This document shows positions 33,210-41,924 of a DNA stretch of 64,000 nucleotides, in pieces. The stretch comes from JAAUUE01 sp943370025. Its GTDB lineage: Bacteria; Cyanobacteriota; Cyanobacteriia; Cyanobacteriales; JAAUUE01. The stretch covers positions 18,753 through 82,752 of the forward strand of contig CALRPI020000013.1 of the NCBI GenBank assembly GCA_943370025.1. The letters run 5' to 3'. A model generated the notes under the pieces. It was not told the DNA's origin, ran no database searches, and saw only the letters and a list, made by a program, of their open reading frames with translations. The translations under genes and the position numbers were made by a program. Position 1 is the first letter of the stretch; each line of letters starts with the position of its first letter.

Positions 33210-33608
33210 CTAACTACCCCGACGGAGGGCTGCTTCTACCTGCTTAAATTCATACTCTAGGCGATCCTTGAGTTTTTGGGGTAGGGGGCGATTGGGGTAG
33301 GAACTGTAGTGGGCAGCAAGGGAATTGAGGGCTGTCCGCATGGTGGTGAAGGAACTAAGTTTGGCTAGGGCTGTATCCCGGCGATAACGAGCCGCAAAAT
33401 CATTTATTTTCTGACGAGCTTCAGCTTGAGCAGCAGCCTTACTGGGGTCTTTGTCAGGAACTTCGATCGCAGTTCTCAGGCTAGTCACTACAGCAAGAGT
33501 ATCTTCTCGGTAGTTGCCCGATAGAGCAGAAGGGCTTTCTGTACAACCCATTAAGCCAACAACAACAACTAACAACAGAGCTATTAAACGTGATAAGTAA
33601 GGGCGCAT
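33210..33608 (-). CDS. psb27: Photosystem II lipoprotein Psb27
   Basis: A lumenal lipoprotein that binds CP43 in PSII assembly and repair intermediates and keeps the manganese cluster from assembling too early. It is 132 residues. The signal peptide ends in a clear lipobox LMGC with Cys22. The mature four-helix bundle shows NYREDTLAVVTSLRTAIEVP, DFAARYRRDTALAKLSSFTT and LPQKLKDRLEYEFKQVE, matching family members from memory. It is a single gene, with no terminator recognised. Confidence 0.95.
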   Translation of the reverse strand: MRPYLSRLIALLLVVVVGLMGCTESPSALSGNYREDTLAVVTSLRTAIEVPDKDPSKAAAQAEARQKINDFAARYRRDTALAKLSSFTTMRTALNSLAAHYSSYPNRPLPQKLKDRLEYEFKQVEAALRRGS

Positions 33609-33677
33609 AAAATATATTTCCGTTATATTTTTCTGGGAATTAAAACCTTTTCATTGTGCCTTTCGATCCTATCACCG

Positions 33678-33714
33678 TTGGGATCACTGTTGGGATCACT
33701 GTTGGGATCACTGA
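33678..33714. repeat. 12-bp tandem repeat GTTGGGATCACT x3
   Basis: Three perfect consecutive copies of GTTGGGATCACT lie between psb27 and the histidine kinase gene. The short plus-strand frame through it is not a gene. Confidence 0.7.
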
Positions 33715-33757
33715 TTTGGATGGTTATTGGGGTAGCTTAAGCTGTGTACCGATACCT

Positions 33758-35311
33758 CTAATCTCTCTGGGTAAGAGGCAGATAAATAATGAATTCTGCG
33801 CCAGCGCCGGAAGTAGAAACACATTCAAGACTGCCTTTGTGCTGTTCAGCGATTATTTGATAGCTAATGGCTAGTCCCATGCCGGTACCTTTACCAACAG
33901 GTTTAGTTGTAAAAAAAGGATTGAATAGGCGCTGCCTGACAAACTCTGAGATCCCCGCTCCGTTATCTTGGATGCGAAGTTCGATCGCAGCGTTCCCATT
34001 CTTGCTGGTCATGGTAGTACTAATGGCGATCATCCCCGGTTCTCTGTTGATGGCGGCTAGAGTATGCTGACTTTCTGGTTGCTGGAGGCTATCAAGGGCA
34101 TTATTAAAAATATTAATCAATGCTTGGTTAAGTAGCCCGGGATAGCATTCTATCAGGGGTAAATCACCATAATTTTTAATAATCTTAACCTCCGGATGAG
34201 CCACCGTTGCTTGACAGCGATTTTCTAGCAAAGTAGTAATGGCATCTAGATTTTGATGGATATCCACAAATTTTTTCCCGACCTCATCAAGATGGGAGAA
34301 AATCCGCAGCGATTTCATAATATCCCGGATGCGGACTACTCCATTTTTCATAGAGTTAAGCAGTTTAGGCAAATCTTCTTGGAGATGGTCAAAGTCAATC
34401 TCATCAGTTATTTGAGCGATTTCCGGAATAATCTCTGGGTAAATATCTTGATATGTTTTCACTAAATTTAGGAGGGATATCAAATAGGCTCTGCAATGAT
34501 CTAAATTCCCGGAAATAAAACTAATTGGGTTATTAATTTCGTGGGTAATTCCGGCAACTAATTGTCCTAGGGATGACATTTTTTCTGCTTGAATTAGGCT
34601 GGATTGAGTTTCATGGAGTTGCCGAATAGCTAGCTCTAGTTCAATATTTTTAGTATTTGCAAAATTAGTAGCTTCCTCCCGAAGTTTAATCTCCTGTTGC
34701 AGTTGTTCTGCTACTAGGCGTAGCTCTAGCTGAGCCATCACTTGACGGCTGAGGGCTTGGAGAGCATTGATCTGGGCTGAACTAATTTCCCGAGGAACTT
34801 GATCGATCACACATAGGGTGCCGAGGGCAAAGCCATCACTCGTGACTAGGGGAGCACCAGCATAGAAACGAATATTTGGGTTATCGGCGACGAGGGGATT
34901 TTCTGCAAAACGCTGATCTTCTAGGGCATTTGGCACAACCATCACTTCTTCTGGTTTCTGGATGGCATGGCTACAAAATGCTTGACTTCTGGGGGTTTCC
35001 GTAGCATCTAGCCCATGGCGGGATTTGAACCATTGCCGATCGCTATCAATCAAACTCACCAAGGCGATCGGGGTATTACAGATCTGAGCAGCAATAGTAG
35101 TTAAATCATCATAATCCTGTTCTGGCAAGGTATCTAGTAAGTGATATCTCTGTAGAACCGAGAGTCTTTCTGACTCAGAATAATTTGTGTAAAAAGAAGA
35201 TTCTGGGATCTGTGCATCTTGGGATTGATGCTTAATCTCTTCTGCCGGATCAATCCTATTTAACAAATTGTTGAGATGATGGGGATTAAATAATCTATGA
35301 ATATTTACCAT
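33758..35311 (-). CDS. GAF domain sensor histidine kinase
   Basis: A 517-residue soluble kinase. A GAF domain spans about 55-205 (LLDTLPEQDYDDLTTIAAQI, SLIDSDRQWFKSRHGL, FYAGAPLVTSDGFALGTLCV), of the common type preceding kinases and cyclases. A coiled linker follows at about 210-245. The HisKA box is LVAGITHEINNPISF with its phosphorylatable His at about 258. The ATPase shows N box INIFNNALDSL, G1 DNGAGI, and G2 KGTGMGLAIS. No receiver or DNA-binding partner is adjacent, so it is an orphan kinase. The ligand of the GAF domain is unknown; I do not see the conserved Cys of a bilin-binding GAF. Confidence 0.93.
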   Translation of the reverse strand: MVNIHRLFNPHHLNNLLNRIDPAEEIKHQSQDAQIPESSFYTNYSESERLSVLQRYHLLDTLPEQDYDDLTTIAAQICNTPIALVSLIDSDRQWFKSRHGLDATETPRSQAFCSHAIQKPEEVMVVPNALEDQRFAENPLVADNPNIRFYAGAPLVTSDGFALGTLCVIDQVPREISSAQINALQALSRQVMAQLELRLVAEQLQQEIKLREEATNFANTKNIELELAIRQLHETQSSLIQAEKMSSLGQLVAGITHEINNPISFISGNLDHCRAYLISLLNLVKTYQDIYPEIIPEIAQITDEIDFDHLQEDLPKLLNSMKNGVVRIRDIMKSLRIFSHLDEVGKKFVDIHQNLDAITTLLENRCQATVAHPEVKIIKNYGDLPLIECYPGLLNQALINIFNNALDSLQQPESQHTLAAINREPGMIAISTTMTSKNGNAAIELRIQDNGAGISEFVRQRLFNPFFTTKPVGKGTGMGLAISYQIIAEQHKGSLECVSTSGAGAEFIIYLPLTQRD

Positions 35312-35567
35312 TTTTTCTCCTGAAGCAATAGGGGCATTTATATAAAGTAGTCCACGCTAGAAATTGAAGATATTCATAGGACTTTATAATATTTACTCTA
35401 TCAAGGAAAAGAGATAAACTAGGGAAGCTTTATAATGTTTTCCTGTTACTACAGCTTATTAGAGATGAAACCTACACAGGTTGATAAAAGTACAGAGGAT
35501 GTTCTATAGCAGTCTGAAATCATTTGCTAATAGTTACCAAGTCAATCCGACTCTGGTAGATGGTTTT

Positions 35568-35602
35568 AGGACTTACGCCTTTGGAGGTTTTTGTGGTCTA
35601 TC
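35568..35602. repeat. Family A repeat, left half only
   Basis: GGACTTACGCCTTTGGAGG and TTTTTGTGG match the left arm of family A. The right half is absent, which indicates truncation. Confidence 0.5.
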
Positions 35603-35791
35603 TTTTTCTCTGCCAATATAATTACATTACGGATTGAACAAGTGAATTTCAAGGAATAAATCTTGAGTATTTTTGAATATATTACTGTATAGTAATTCTG
35701 GATTATTCACTGTATTAAATTGTGTCTTGCAGATAATTTCATCTACCGCAGGCGGATAAAATTATTGAGGATTGATATATGAGGATTGCTA

Positions 35792-35879
35792 TAGCGATCC
35801 TAAATGAATTTAGAATTTTAGAGGGTTGAGAACGGCTCTCCCGGAGGGGTATCTGTTCTCAACCTATTGAGGATTGCTA
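35792..35879. mobile_element. Family B TA-flanked palindromic element (MITE-like), copy B5
   Basis: An 88-bp element with ends TAGCGATCCTAAAT and ATTGAGGATTGCTA, TA on both sides (35790-35791, 35880-35881), and inner stem GGGTTGAGAACGG / ATCTGTTCTCAACC. The internal AATTTAGAATTTTAGAGGG is shared with B1 and B2 in inverted orientation. It ends only 23 bases before the trmJ start, so it probably lies in the trmJ leader. Confidence 0.78.
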
Positions 35880-35902
35880 TATAAATTTCTATAGAATAAA
35901 CA

Positions 35903-36733
35903 ATGCTTACTTTATCTCAGGTCAGAATTATTTTAGTAGAAACCGCTGGAGCATTGAATCTGGGTTCCGTGGCGCGGGTGATGAAGAATATGGGACTATC
36001 TCAATTGGTGTTAGTCAATCCTCAGTGCGATCGCTACAGCGAAGAAGCTCAACATATGGCAGTCCACGCCAAAAATATTCTCAACAATGCCCAGATAGTT
36101 GCGGATTTACCCACCGCCTTGGTGGGGTGCAGTCGAGCGATCGCCACTACCTCTGAACCGCGATCGCTAGATACTCCCCTAGAACCCCTCCGCTCCACGC
36201 TGCCTTGGCTAGTCGCCACCCCCCAACCCAGCGCCCTAATTTTTGGACGGGAAGATAGTGGTCTCAGCAATACCGAATTAAATTATGCCCAGAGATTCGT
36301 CGCCATTCCCTCCCATCAAGATTATCCTTCCCTAAATCTGGCGCAGGCAGTGGCAATTTGTTGCTACGAGTTGTATCAGCTAACGCTTAATAGCAGTGCC
36401 GATAATATAATTGCCGATAATCTCAGTGTCGATAGCATCGGCAGCGATCGAGAGCTAGATAACTTAATCACCGCCTCAGCTACTACCTCAGCCACTGATG
36501 CAAATATCACGCCCAAAAAAGCAGAATTAGTTTCCCTAGATGCCCTAGAAATGTATTATCAGCAGTTAGAGGCGGTATTGTTAAAAATAGGCTATCTTTA
36601 CCCCCATACAGCCCCAGCAAAAATGGCTAAATTTCGGCATTTATTTAATCGAGTAGATCTAACGCCAGCAGAACTATCAATGATGCGGGGGGTATTAAGC
36701 CAAGTAGAATGGGCAGTTCAGCAAAAAGCATGA
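35903..36733 (+). CDS. trmJ: tRNA (cytidine/uridine-2'-O-)-methyltransferase TrmJ
   Basis: A SPOUT-class enzyme that methylates the ribose at position 32 in tRNA anticodon loops. It is 276 residues. The knot signatures are present in order: ETAGALNLGSVARVMKNMG (substrate and RNA binding, with the conserved Asn and Arg), LIFGREDSGLSN, and IPSHQDYPSLNLAQAVAI, the SAM-binding loop. A low-complexity Asn/Asp/Ser segment (about 160-205) precedes the C-terminal dimerisation helices (ALEMYYQQLEAVLLKIGYL). The last bases overlap the next gene by ATGA, so translation is coupled. Confidence 0.94.
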   Translation: MLTLSQVRIILVETAGALNLGSVARVMKNMGLSQLVLVNPQCDRYSEEAQHMAVHAKNILNNAQIVADLPTALVGCSRAIATTSEPRSLDTPLEPLRSTLPWLVATPQPSALIFGREDSGLSNTELNYAQRFVAIPSHQDYPSLNLAQAVAICCYELYQLTLNSSADNIIADNLSVDSIGSDRELDNLITASATTSATDANITPKKAELVSLDALEMYYQQLEAVLLKIGYLYPHTAPAKMAKFRHLFNRVDLTPAELSMMRGVLSQVEWAVQQKA

Positions 36734-38367
36734 CTAATCAAGAAGAACCAGACCAGCGAAAACCACCAACTTCTCTAGGAGGGAATCATCCCAACCCGAA
36801 ATTCCGTTCTTCCTCAGAACGCCGAATTTTTGAGCCGATCGACTCAACTAAAGAACGTGAAAGGTTGGGTGATAATTCCCCACCAGATTCCTTTCAAGGG
36901 GAAAGGCTGAGTATTGGTCGACAGAGAAATATGCCTAGAAGTGACGCTAAAAATGCTTCTAGGGCTATCCCTCAGGGGGAGAGAAAAAGTAATTCTGGAA
37001 AACGGAACAGAAGAGGTGGCTTTTCCCCTAGGTTGGGTAATTGGCTGAGTCAGGTCTTAGGGGGGGCATCTCGCCAGAAACAACGCAACTCTACTGCCAA
37101 AAATTTCCCAACAAATCGAAGTTCTGTAGCTCCAGAGGCTGTGGTGGAATCTACTCCTAATGCTTCCCCAGCCAGAGGAAGGCGAAAGTCTCTCTATTCC
37201 TCCCCAAATTCTGCTAATAATCCTACTGCACCTCGTTCTTTTCCTGTATCTCATCCTCCCCTACCTCGAAGACAAAAAACTGCTGCTGCATCGTTTGAGA
37301 CAACCAAACCTAGTGCTGTAGACAAAAACCCCAAACGTCTATCCAACCGAAAGAAGGGGGCAGGATCACCAGTAGTTTATGGATTGCGGTTATTGATTTT
37401 GGGTGTGGGTTTAGGAGCGATCGCCGGGACTGTCCTCTATATTTCTGATCCCGCAGCTCGCCCCATTAGCAAGACCGCTAATCTGGCTGCTATGGAGGCT
37501 AACTCAAAAGCTCCTAGCCCCATCATTCCGGTGGCTTCTCCTACCATAACAGCGATGAAAGCCCAGCAGGGTATCCCCGCCCTCCAAGAACAACTAGATA
37601 CCTTGATCAAAGCCCGCCCAAATTTCCAAGTGGGAGTATTTTTGCAGGATTTAGATGGTGAATCTGCGGTGAGTCTTTTAGGGGATAATTCCTTTGCCGC
37701 TGCCAGTACTATTAAGCTGCCAATTTTAATTGCTTTTTTTCAAGATGTGGATGCCAAGAAAATTAGCTTAGGGGAAATGCTGACTCTAGAAAAGAGATTT
37801 GTGGCTACCGGGTCGGGGGAGTTGCAAGACCAGCCTTTGGGAACTAAATACACAATTTTAGATGTGGCTACCCGGATGATGGCGGGGAGTGATAATACGG
37901 CAACAAATATGATTATCGATCGCCTAGGTGGTCTAGAGGTACTCAACCAACGCTTCCAAAGCTGGGGACTAAAAAATACGTCGCTAAAGGCAGTTTTGCC
38001 AGATTTGGAAGGGACAAATCTAACCACCCCTAAGGAACTAGCGATGGTGATCGGGGCGGTGGAGCAGGGAGACTTAATTTCTAGGCGATCGCGGGATTTG
38101 GTAATGAGTATTATGCAGCGCACTGAGAATGATACTCTGCTGCCCAAAGGTCTAGAGAAAAATGCCACGATCGCCCACAAAACCGGCAATCTTGGCACTT
38201 TAGTTGCCGATGCTGGATTAATTGATATGCCCAATGGGAAGCGATACATCCTAGTCGTGATAGTCAAGCGTCCCCGCAATGATCAAGCAGCACCAGAGTT
38301 AGTCCGGCAGATCTCCCGCACCACCTACAATTACTTCAAGCAAGTCCCCCCTAGCACCAAACCTTAA
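36730..38367 (+). CDS. Class A beta-lactamase-like serine hydrolase with membrane anchor
   Basis: The protein is 545 residues from the ATG at 36730, chosen because ATGA overlaps the trmJ stop; an ATG at 36709 is less likely. The first 210 residues are basic, Ser/Asn/Pro-rich and disordered. One membrane helix follows (GLRLLILGVGLGAIAGTVLYI). The extracytoplasmic domain shows the serine beta-lactamase motifs: SxxK in AASTIKLPILIAF, SDN in AGSDNTATNMI and KTG in AHKTGNLG. I do not see a canonical ExxLN with the deacylating Glu, so it may be a peptidoglycan-acting or other hydrolase rather than a resistance enzyme. Confidence 0.87.
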   Translation: MTNQEEPDQRKPPTSLGGNHPNPKFRSSSERRIFEPIDSTKERERLGDNSPPDSFQGERLSIGRQRNMPRSDAKNASRAIPQGERKSNSGKRNRRGGFSPRLGNWLSQVLGGASRQKQRNSTAKNFPTNRSSVAPEAVVESTPNASPARGRRKSLYSSPNSANNPTAPRSFPVSHPPLPRRQKTAAASFETTKPSAVDKNPKRLSNRKKGAGSPVVYGLRLLILGVGLGAIAGTVLYISDPAARPISKTANLAAMEANSKAPSPIIPVASPTITAMKAQQGIPALQEQLDTLIKARPNFQVGVFLQDLDGESAVSLLGDNSFAAASTIKLPILIAFFQDVDAKKISLGEMLTLEKRFVATGSGELQDQPLGTKYTILDVATRMMAGSDNTATNMIIDRLGGLEVLNQRFQSWGLKNTSLKAVLPDLEGTNLTTPKELAMVIGAVEQGDLISRRSRDLVMSIMQRTENDTLLPKGLEKNATIAHKTGNLGTLVADAGLIDMPNGKRYILVVIVKRPRNDQAAPELVRQISRTTYNYFKQVPPSTKP

Positions 38368-38439
38368 CTTAAAAATAAAATTAGCGCGATAAAATTAAAT
38401 CAGGTGTCGCTTAAAACAGGTTAAATAATAGGTGGTGTG

Positions 38440-39156
38440 ATGACAGAAACAACTTTATCTACTAGCTCTAAATCTACTAATAATCCTGAGCTTACCTATA
38501 CCGATGAACAGATTGAAGCTTGGTTGCAGGGACTATTGGCGATCGCCTGGTCTGATGGCGATTTTGACCCTCAAGAACAGGAACTAATTGCTGAATTAAC
38601 CATGGAGCAAATGGCTCACGGCAATAAAAACTTCTGCTCCCTAGATCCGGTGACCCCCACAGAAATCGCCCAACTCCTTGGCAAAAATACCCCCGCCGCT
38701 GATAATTTCATGCGAACTGCTGTGATGGTAGCGATCGCTGATGGCGTGTATACCCATTCCGAGGCGCAAATTCTCCACCAGTTTGCTAATGCCCTAGGGC
38801 TAAACCTAGAGGTATTGCATTCTTTGGAACATACAATTTATCAACAAACCGATGAGCTACGCACCGAAATTAATCATCCAGCATCTCACCCCTCTGTAGA
38901 TGTCTTAGCTCCGGTGCGGGGATGGCTAGATGGATTGGAAATGCACGATCCTCGGGTGGCAAGGTTTATGTGCAAGCTAATCCCGGCTCAATGCCCTTTT
39001 GAGCGAGATGTAACTTTGTTTGGACGCAAGCTTGTCCACATTCCCCCGATGTGCAAAATCAATCCTCTCTACGAACAACTAGTAGGCTTGCGGTTCCGAG
39101 CGCTGTCATACCTAGCCGATGATTGCCATGAGGATATCACTGCCTTGATCCAGTAA
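38440..39156 (+). CDS. TerB-like / Mo-dependent nitrogenase C-terminus family protein
   Basis: The protein is 238 residues from the ATG at 38440; an adjacent GTG precedes it. The N-terminal 130 residues resemble the TerB helical domain (GLLAIAWSDGDFDPQEQEL, MVAIADGVYTHSEAQIL), with its acidic metal-binding pairs. The C-terminal 85 residues match the family called Mo-dependent nitrogenase C-terminus (APVRGWLDGLEMHDPRVARF, LIPAQCPFERDV, IPPMCKINPLYEQL). That name is historical and does not imply nitrogen fixation: no nif gene is present here. Conserved in cyanobacteria; function unknown. It stands alone on the plus strand. Confidence 0.85.
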   Translation: MTETTLSTSSKSTNNPELTYTDEQIEAWLQGLLAIAWSDGDFDPQEQELIAELTMEQMAHGNKNFCSLDPVTPTEIAQLLGKNTPAADNFMRTAVMVAIADGVYTHSEAQILHQFANALGLNLEVLHSLEHTIYQQTDELRTEINHPASHPSVDVLAPVRGWLDGLEMHDPRVARFMCKLIPAQCPFERDVTLFGRKLVHIPPMCKINPLYEQLVGLRFRALSYLADDCHEDITALIQ

Positions 39157-39205
39157 TTCTCTATTAAAATTGAAGTGATAAAAACTTTTGTGGGAGTGTT
39201 TTTCT

Positions 39206-39589
39206 ATGTCTCTACAAGAGCTTAAGGAGAGAGCATATCAACTCTCTGTGAGCGATCGTCTTTCCCTGATTAGTGCTGTTATTCAATCCCTACAAGATAT
39301 GCCATCGATGGAGGATTGGCAGTACTTAGTCTATCGTCCCCATGCTTGGCGGAAACAACTTTATCTTAAGGGACGGAAATTACTTGCCTCGATCGTTTGG
39401 CAAGACATGATTAGCAATCAAATGTCGCCAGAGGAAGCTGCGGAGAACTGGGATATACCTTTGGCGGCTGTTCGTGAAGTAATCAATTACTGTGAAAGTC
39501 ATCAAGAATTGATCAAGCTAGAGGCTGAAGAAGAAGGTGATCGATTGATAGCAAAAGGAGTTGCCCTTGAGTCTACAAATGTTGCTTGA
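39206..39589 (+). CDS. DUF433 family protein, probable antitoxin
   Basis: The protein is 127 residues from the ATG at 39206, which has a GGAG ten bases upstream. The N-terminus is helical (LQELKERAYQLSVSDRLSL). The DUF433 helix-turn-helix-like core is LASIVWQDMISNQMSPEEAA plus WDIPLAAVREVINYC, followed by an acidic C-terminus. DUF433 genes are regularly paired with DUF5615/Mut7-C PIN-like genes and are thought to be type II antitoxins. The same pairing is seen here with a 23-base overlap. It probably neutralises the downstream product and may repress the promoter (inference). Confidence 0.85.
   Translation: MSLQELKERAYQLSVSDRLSLISAVIQSLQDMPSMEDWQYLVYRPHAWRKQLYLKGRKLLASIVWQDMISNQMSPEEAAENWDIPLAAVREVINYCESHQELIKLEAEEEGDRLIAKGVALESTNVA
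39551..39569 (+). promoter_or_regulatory. Ribosome site that decides the DUF5615 start
   Basis: AAGGAG at 39555-39560 lies six bases before a TTG at 39567 and directly against another TTG at 39561. The spacing favours 39567 as the start, giving MSLQMLLDED as in family members. Confidence 0.6.
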
Positions 39590-39926
39590 TGAAGATTCTC
39601 AAGCGAAGTATTTAGTTAATCTTTTACAAGTAGCGGGTCATGATGTAATGACAGTTAACACCGCAAATTTAATGCACTGTCCAGATTTACTTGTGTTGGA
39701 TTTTGCAAGACAAAATGACCGAGTATTATTGACACGAAACTGTGATGACTTTCAGGAGTTACATCAAATAAACTCAGTACACTCTGGGATTTTGGCAGTT
39801 TATCAAGATGCGGAGATGTCTAAGAACATGAATTATCAGCAAATTGTAAAGGCGATCGCAAATTTAGAGTCGATAGAATATGCTCTTGAAAATCAATTTA
39901 TTATCCTTAATCAGTGGAATTATTGA
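39567..39926 (+). CDS. DUF5615 PIN-like protein, probable toxin
   Basis: The protein is 119 residues from the TTG at 39567, chosen by the Shine-Dalgarno spacing. The Mut7-C/DUF5615 PIN-like fold is indicated by LLDEDSQ at the N-terminus, VNTANLMHCPDLLVLDFARQ and the VLLTRNCDDFQEL motif, which carries the acidic residues expected in a nuclease centre. It overlaps the DUF433 gene by 23 bases and is therefore translated with it. Together they form a compact toxin-antitoxin-like module. RNase activity is inferred from fold relationship only; the family has little direct evidence. Confidence 0.82.
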   Translation: MSLQMLLDEDSQAKYLVNLLQVAGHDVMTVNTANLMHCPDLLVLDFARQNDRVLLTRNCDDFQELHQINSVHSGILAVYQDAEMSKNMNYQQIVKAIANLESIEYALENQFIILNQWNY

Positions 39927-39991
39927 TTTACAATCAATATTCAATTATTGGAGCATGGTTTAATAAATCTGTTTTCCCTGCAATCTAGCAA

Positions 39992-41125
39992 CTAGGCATG
40001 AACCATGAGATATTGACCATTGCCATTATACTCACCATTACAACTGGCAAAATTAGCCACAAACCAAATCAAATAAAACCGCCAGATGCGGCGAAACTTG
40101 GCGTAGTCCATACCATAATCTAAATCCTTGACGATCGCTTGAGCATCATCAAAGTTTTTCAGCCAATTAGCAAAGGTTTTTGAATAATTCATCCCATTCA
40201 GATACCATTGGTCTATGGTTTTTAGGTCTTTGTTACAGCTAGGTACTGCATCATATTTCCAAAAACGACCGTGGGGGAAAATGTATTCATGGGTGAATAC
40301 ACTAGAGATATTGTTAGGAGTTCTCACGGTAATGATATGGATAAAAACTCGACCATTTTCTTTTAAGAAAGAGGCTAATTTTTGAAAGGCTTGGGTTAAA
40401 TTTCCTACATGACAAAATACGCCGATCGACAAAATCTTGTCAAACTTTTCTGTGAATTGAGCATCATTCAAATCTCCTTCATAGAGTGTGAATCTACCAG
40501 AATTTAGATAGCTTTCTGAGTCTTGCATTTTCTGGCGCATATAATCACACTGGTTGTGGCTCAAATTAATTCCAGTGAACCGAACATTGGGAAATTTAGA
40601 CAAAATATAATTGGCGACACAACCCCAACCACAACCAAAATCTAAAATATTGTCACCATCTTTGATCTCCAGCTTGGCAATCACATCATCCAGCATGTGG
40701 ATCTGAGATTCTTCCAGATTAGTTGCTCCCCTTTCCCATAGCCCCATGCTGTATTTAGGATATATGAGCTTTCCTTCTCCTAACATTGGGTTGAGCATGG
40801 CTTGAGGTAGATCATATTGAATCTTCATTAGATCCCTTGAGCCGGGAGCCGTATGATCGGTTTCTGTCAGCACCCACTCGTAGGGAGCAAGAAGAGCCGG
40901 AAAATGCTCAAAAAAGATCGGCATACAGGTATCAAAAAGCGATCGCAAAACTTCATCCGGCACTTCCAATCCATTAATATAGGATTCTGCCACCGCCATT
41001 TGTAAGGTATTCACAGCACTAACCGCTAGGCGAGTGGCTCCGTAAGCGATCGGGCTTTTACGATGGACATCCCCCACAAGGGGAATGTGTTGCTCAAGGT
41101 CTTGGAGGATTGTAGAGGAACTCAT
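39992..41125 (-). CDS. Cyclopropane-fatty-acid-synthase-like SAM methyltransferase
   Basis: The protein is 377 residues. The SAM-binding motif ILDFGCGWGCVANYI is at about 160, followed by TGINLSHNQCDYMRQK and IGVFCHVGNLTQAFQKL. The arrangement fits the CFA synthase/coclaurine N-methyltransferase group, with a helical N-terminal domain (SAVNTLQMAVAESYING). These enzymes methylate lipids or small amines; the substrate here is unknown. It is divergent from ureG, with a 169-base intergenic region. Confidence 0.87.
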   Translation of the reverse strand: MSSSTILQDLEQHIPLVGDVHRKSPIAYGATRLAVSAVNTLQMAVAESYINGLEVPDEVLRSLFDTCMPIFFEHFPALLAPYEWVLTETDHTAPGSRDLMKIQYDLPQAMLNPMLGEGKLIYPKYSMGLWERGATNLEESQIHMLDDVIAKLEIKDGDNILDFGCGWGCVANYILSKFPNVRFTGINLSHNQCDYMRQKMQDSESYLNSGRFTLYEGDLNDAQFTEKFDKILSIGVFCHVGNLTQAFQKLASFLKENGRVFIHIITVRTPNNISSVFTHEYIFPHGRFWKYDAVPSCNKDLKTIDQWYLNGMNYSKTFANWLKNFDDAQAIVKDLDYGMDYAKFRRIWRFYLIWFVANFASCNGEYNGNGQYLMVHA

Positions 41126-41126
41126 G

Positions 41127-41156
41127 TTTATATTGGGTTTAAAGTTTATATTGGGT
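41127..41156. repeat. Direct repeat TTTATATTGGGT x2
   Basis: Perfect 12-bp direct repeats with 18-bp period lie immediately upstream of the methyltransferase start (minus strand). They could be operator half-sites or a slippage duplication. Confidence 0.45.
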
Positions 41157-41239
41157 ATTGAAGTATTGGTTATTAAAGATGCCGCTATTCTAGCCCAGTA
41201 ACCTTAAGCTGTGGAGAAATATAACTAGCGACATAAAAG

Positions 41240-41267
41240 CTGGGGTGTGCCGCACAGTACACCCCAG
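41240..41267. repeat. Inverted repeat CTGGGGTGT / ACACCCCAG
   Basis: A perfect 9-bp inverted repeat with a 10-base loop, ending 28 bases before ureG and just upstream of its AGGAGG ribosome site. It is either a dispersed hairpin or a leader structure of ureG. Confidence 0.5.
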
Positions 41268-41294
41268 TAAACAAACGATTTCAGGAGGAAAGGG

Positions 41295-41906
41295 ATGAGT
41301 ACATTTCGAGTCGGGGTGGCAGGACCTGTAGGTTCTGGGAAGACTGCCTTGGTGGATTCCCTCTGTAAGGCTTTGCGGAATGATTACCAATTAGCTGTGG
41401 TCACCAACGATATCTATACCCAAGAAGATGCTCAGTTTTTGGTTAGGAGTGAGGCACTGAGTAGCGATCGCATCCTGGGGGTGGAAACCGGGGGTTGTCC
41501 CCATACGGCGATTCGGGAAGATGCTTCCATGAACATGGCGGCGATCGCCCAACTAGAAAAAACCTTCCCCGATCTTGATTTAGTCTTCCTCGAAAGCGGT
41601 GGCGACAACCTTGCTGCCACCTTTAGCCCAGAGCTAGTAGACCTGACCCTCTACGTAATAGATGTAGCCGCTGGAGACAAAATCCCCCGCAAGGGCGGTC
41701 CCGGTATTACCAAATCTGATTTGTTGGTCATTAATAAAACCGATCTGGCACCCCATGTGGGAGCTAGCCTAGAAGTTATGGCTAGGGATGCCAAAACAAT
41801 GCGGGGAACCAAGCCATTTATTTTCACTAACCTGAAGACAAAAACCGGACTCTCAGAAGTAATTACTTTTGTCAAAATTAACTTAGGAGAACCGATATCT
41901 GTCTAA
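41295..41906 (+). CDS. ureG: Urease accessory GTPase UreG
   Basis: UreG supplies the GTP-dependent step of nickel insertion into urease with UreDFE. It is 203 residues. The P-loop is GPVGSGKTALVDSLC at 10-24, TNDIYTQEDAQFL follows, the metal-binding CPH lies in TGGCPHTAIREDASMN, and the guanine motif is VINKTDLAPHVGA. An AGGAGG site precedes the ATG. No urease structural or other accessory gene is in the window, consistent with the scattered ure genes of many cyanobacteria. Confidence 0.96.
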   Translation: MSTFRVGVAGPVGSGKTALVDSLCKALRNDYQLAVVTNDIYTQEDAQFLVRSEALSSDRILGVETGGCPHTAIREDASMNMAAIAQLEKTFPDLDLVFLESGGDNLAATFSPELVDLTLYVIDVAAGDKIPRKGGPGITKSDLLVINKTDLAPHVGASLEVMARDAKTMRGTKPFIFTNLKTKTGLSEVITFVKINLGEPISV

Positions 41907-41924
41907 TTCTCTTTTTTGAGCTAG

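Larger units (their letters stand above)
35312..35902. other. Intergenic region with repeat fragments
   Basis: About 590 bases with no supported gene. It contains half of a family A repeat (35568-35602), a hairpin GATAATTTCATC / GATAAAATTAT (about 35730-35768) and element B5 (35792-35879), which ends just before trmJ. The first 150 bases may hold the kinase promoter; nothing distinct is seen. Confidence 0.6.

Noticed and set aside
33656..33874. 72-codon plus-strand frame with repeated VGIT
   Set aside because: The repeat comes from the 12-bp tandem units, and the rest is antisense to the kinase gene.
38440..39156. Evidence for nitrogen fixation
   Set aside because: The family name mentions nitrogenase, but no nif gene is here and the domain also occurs in non-fixing cyanobacteria.
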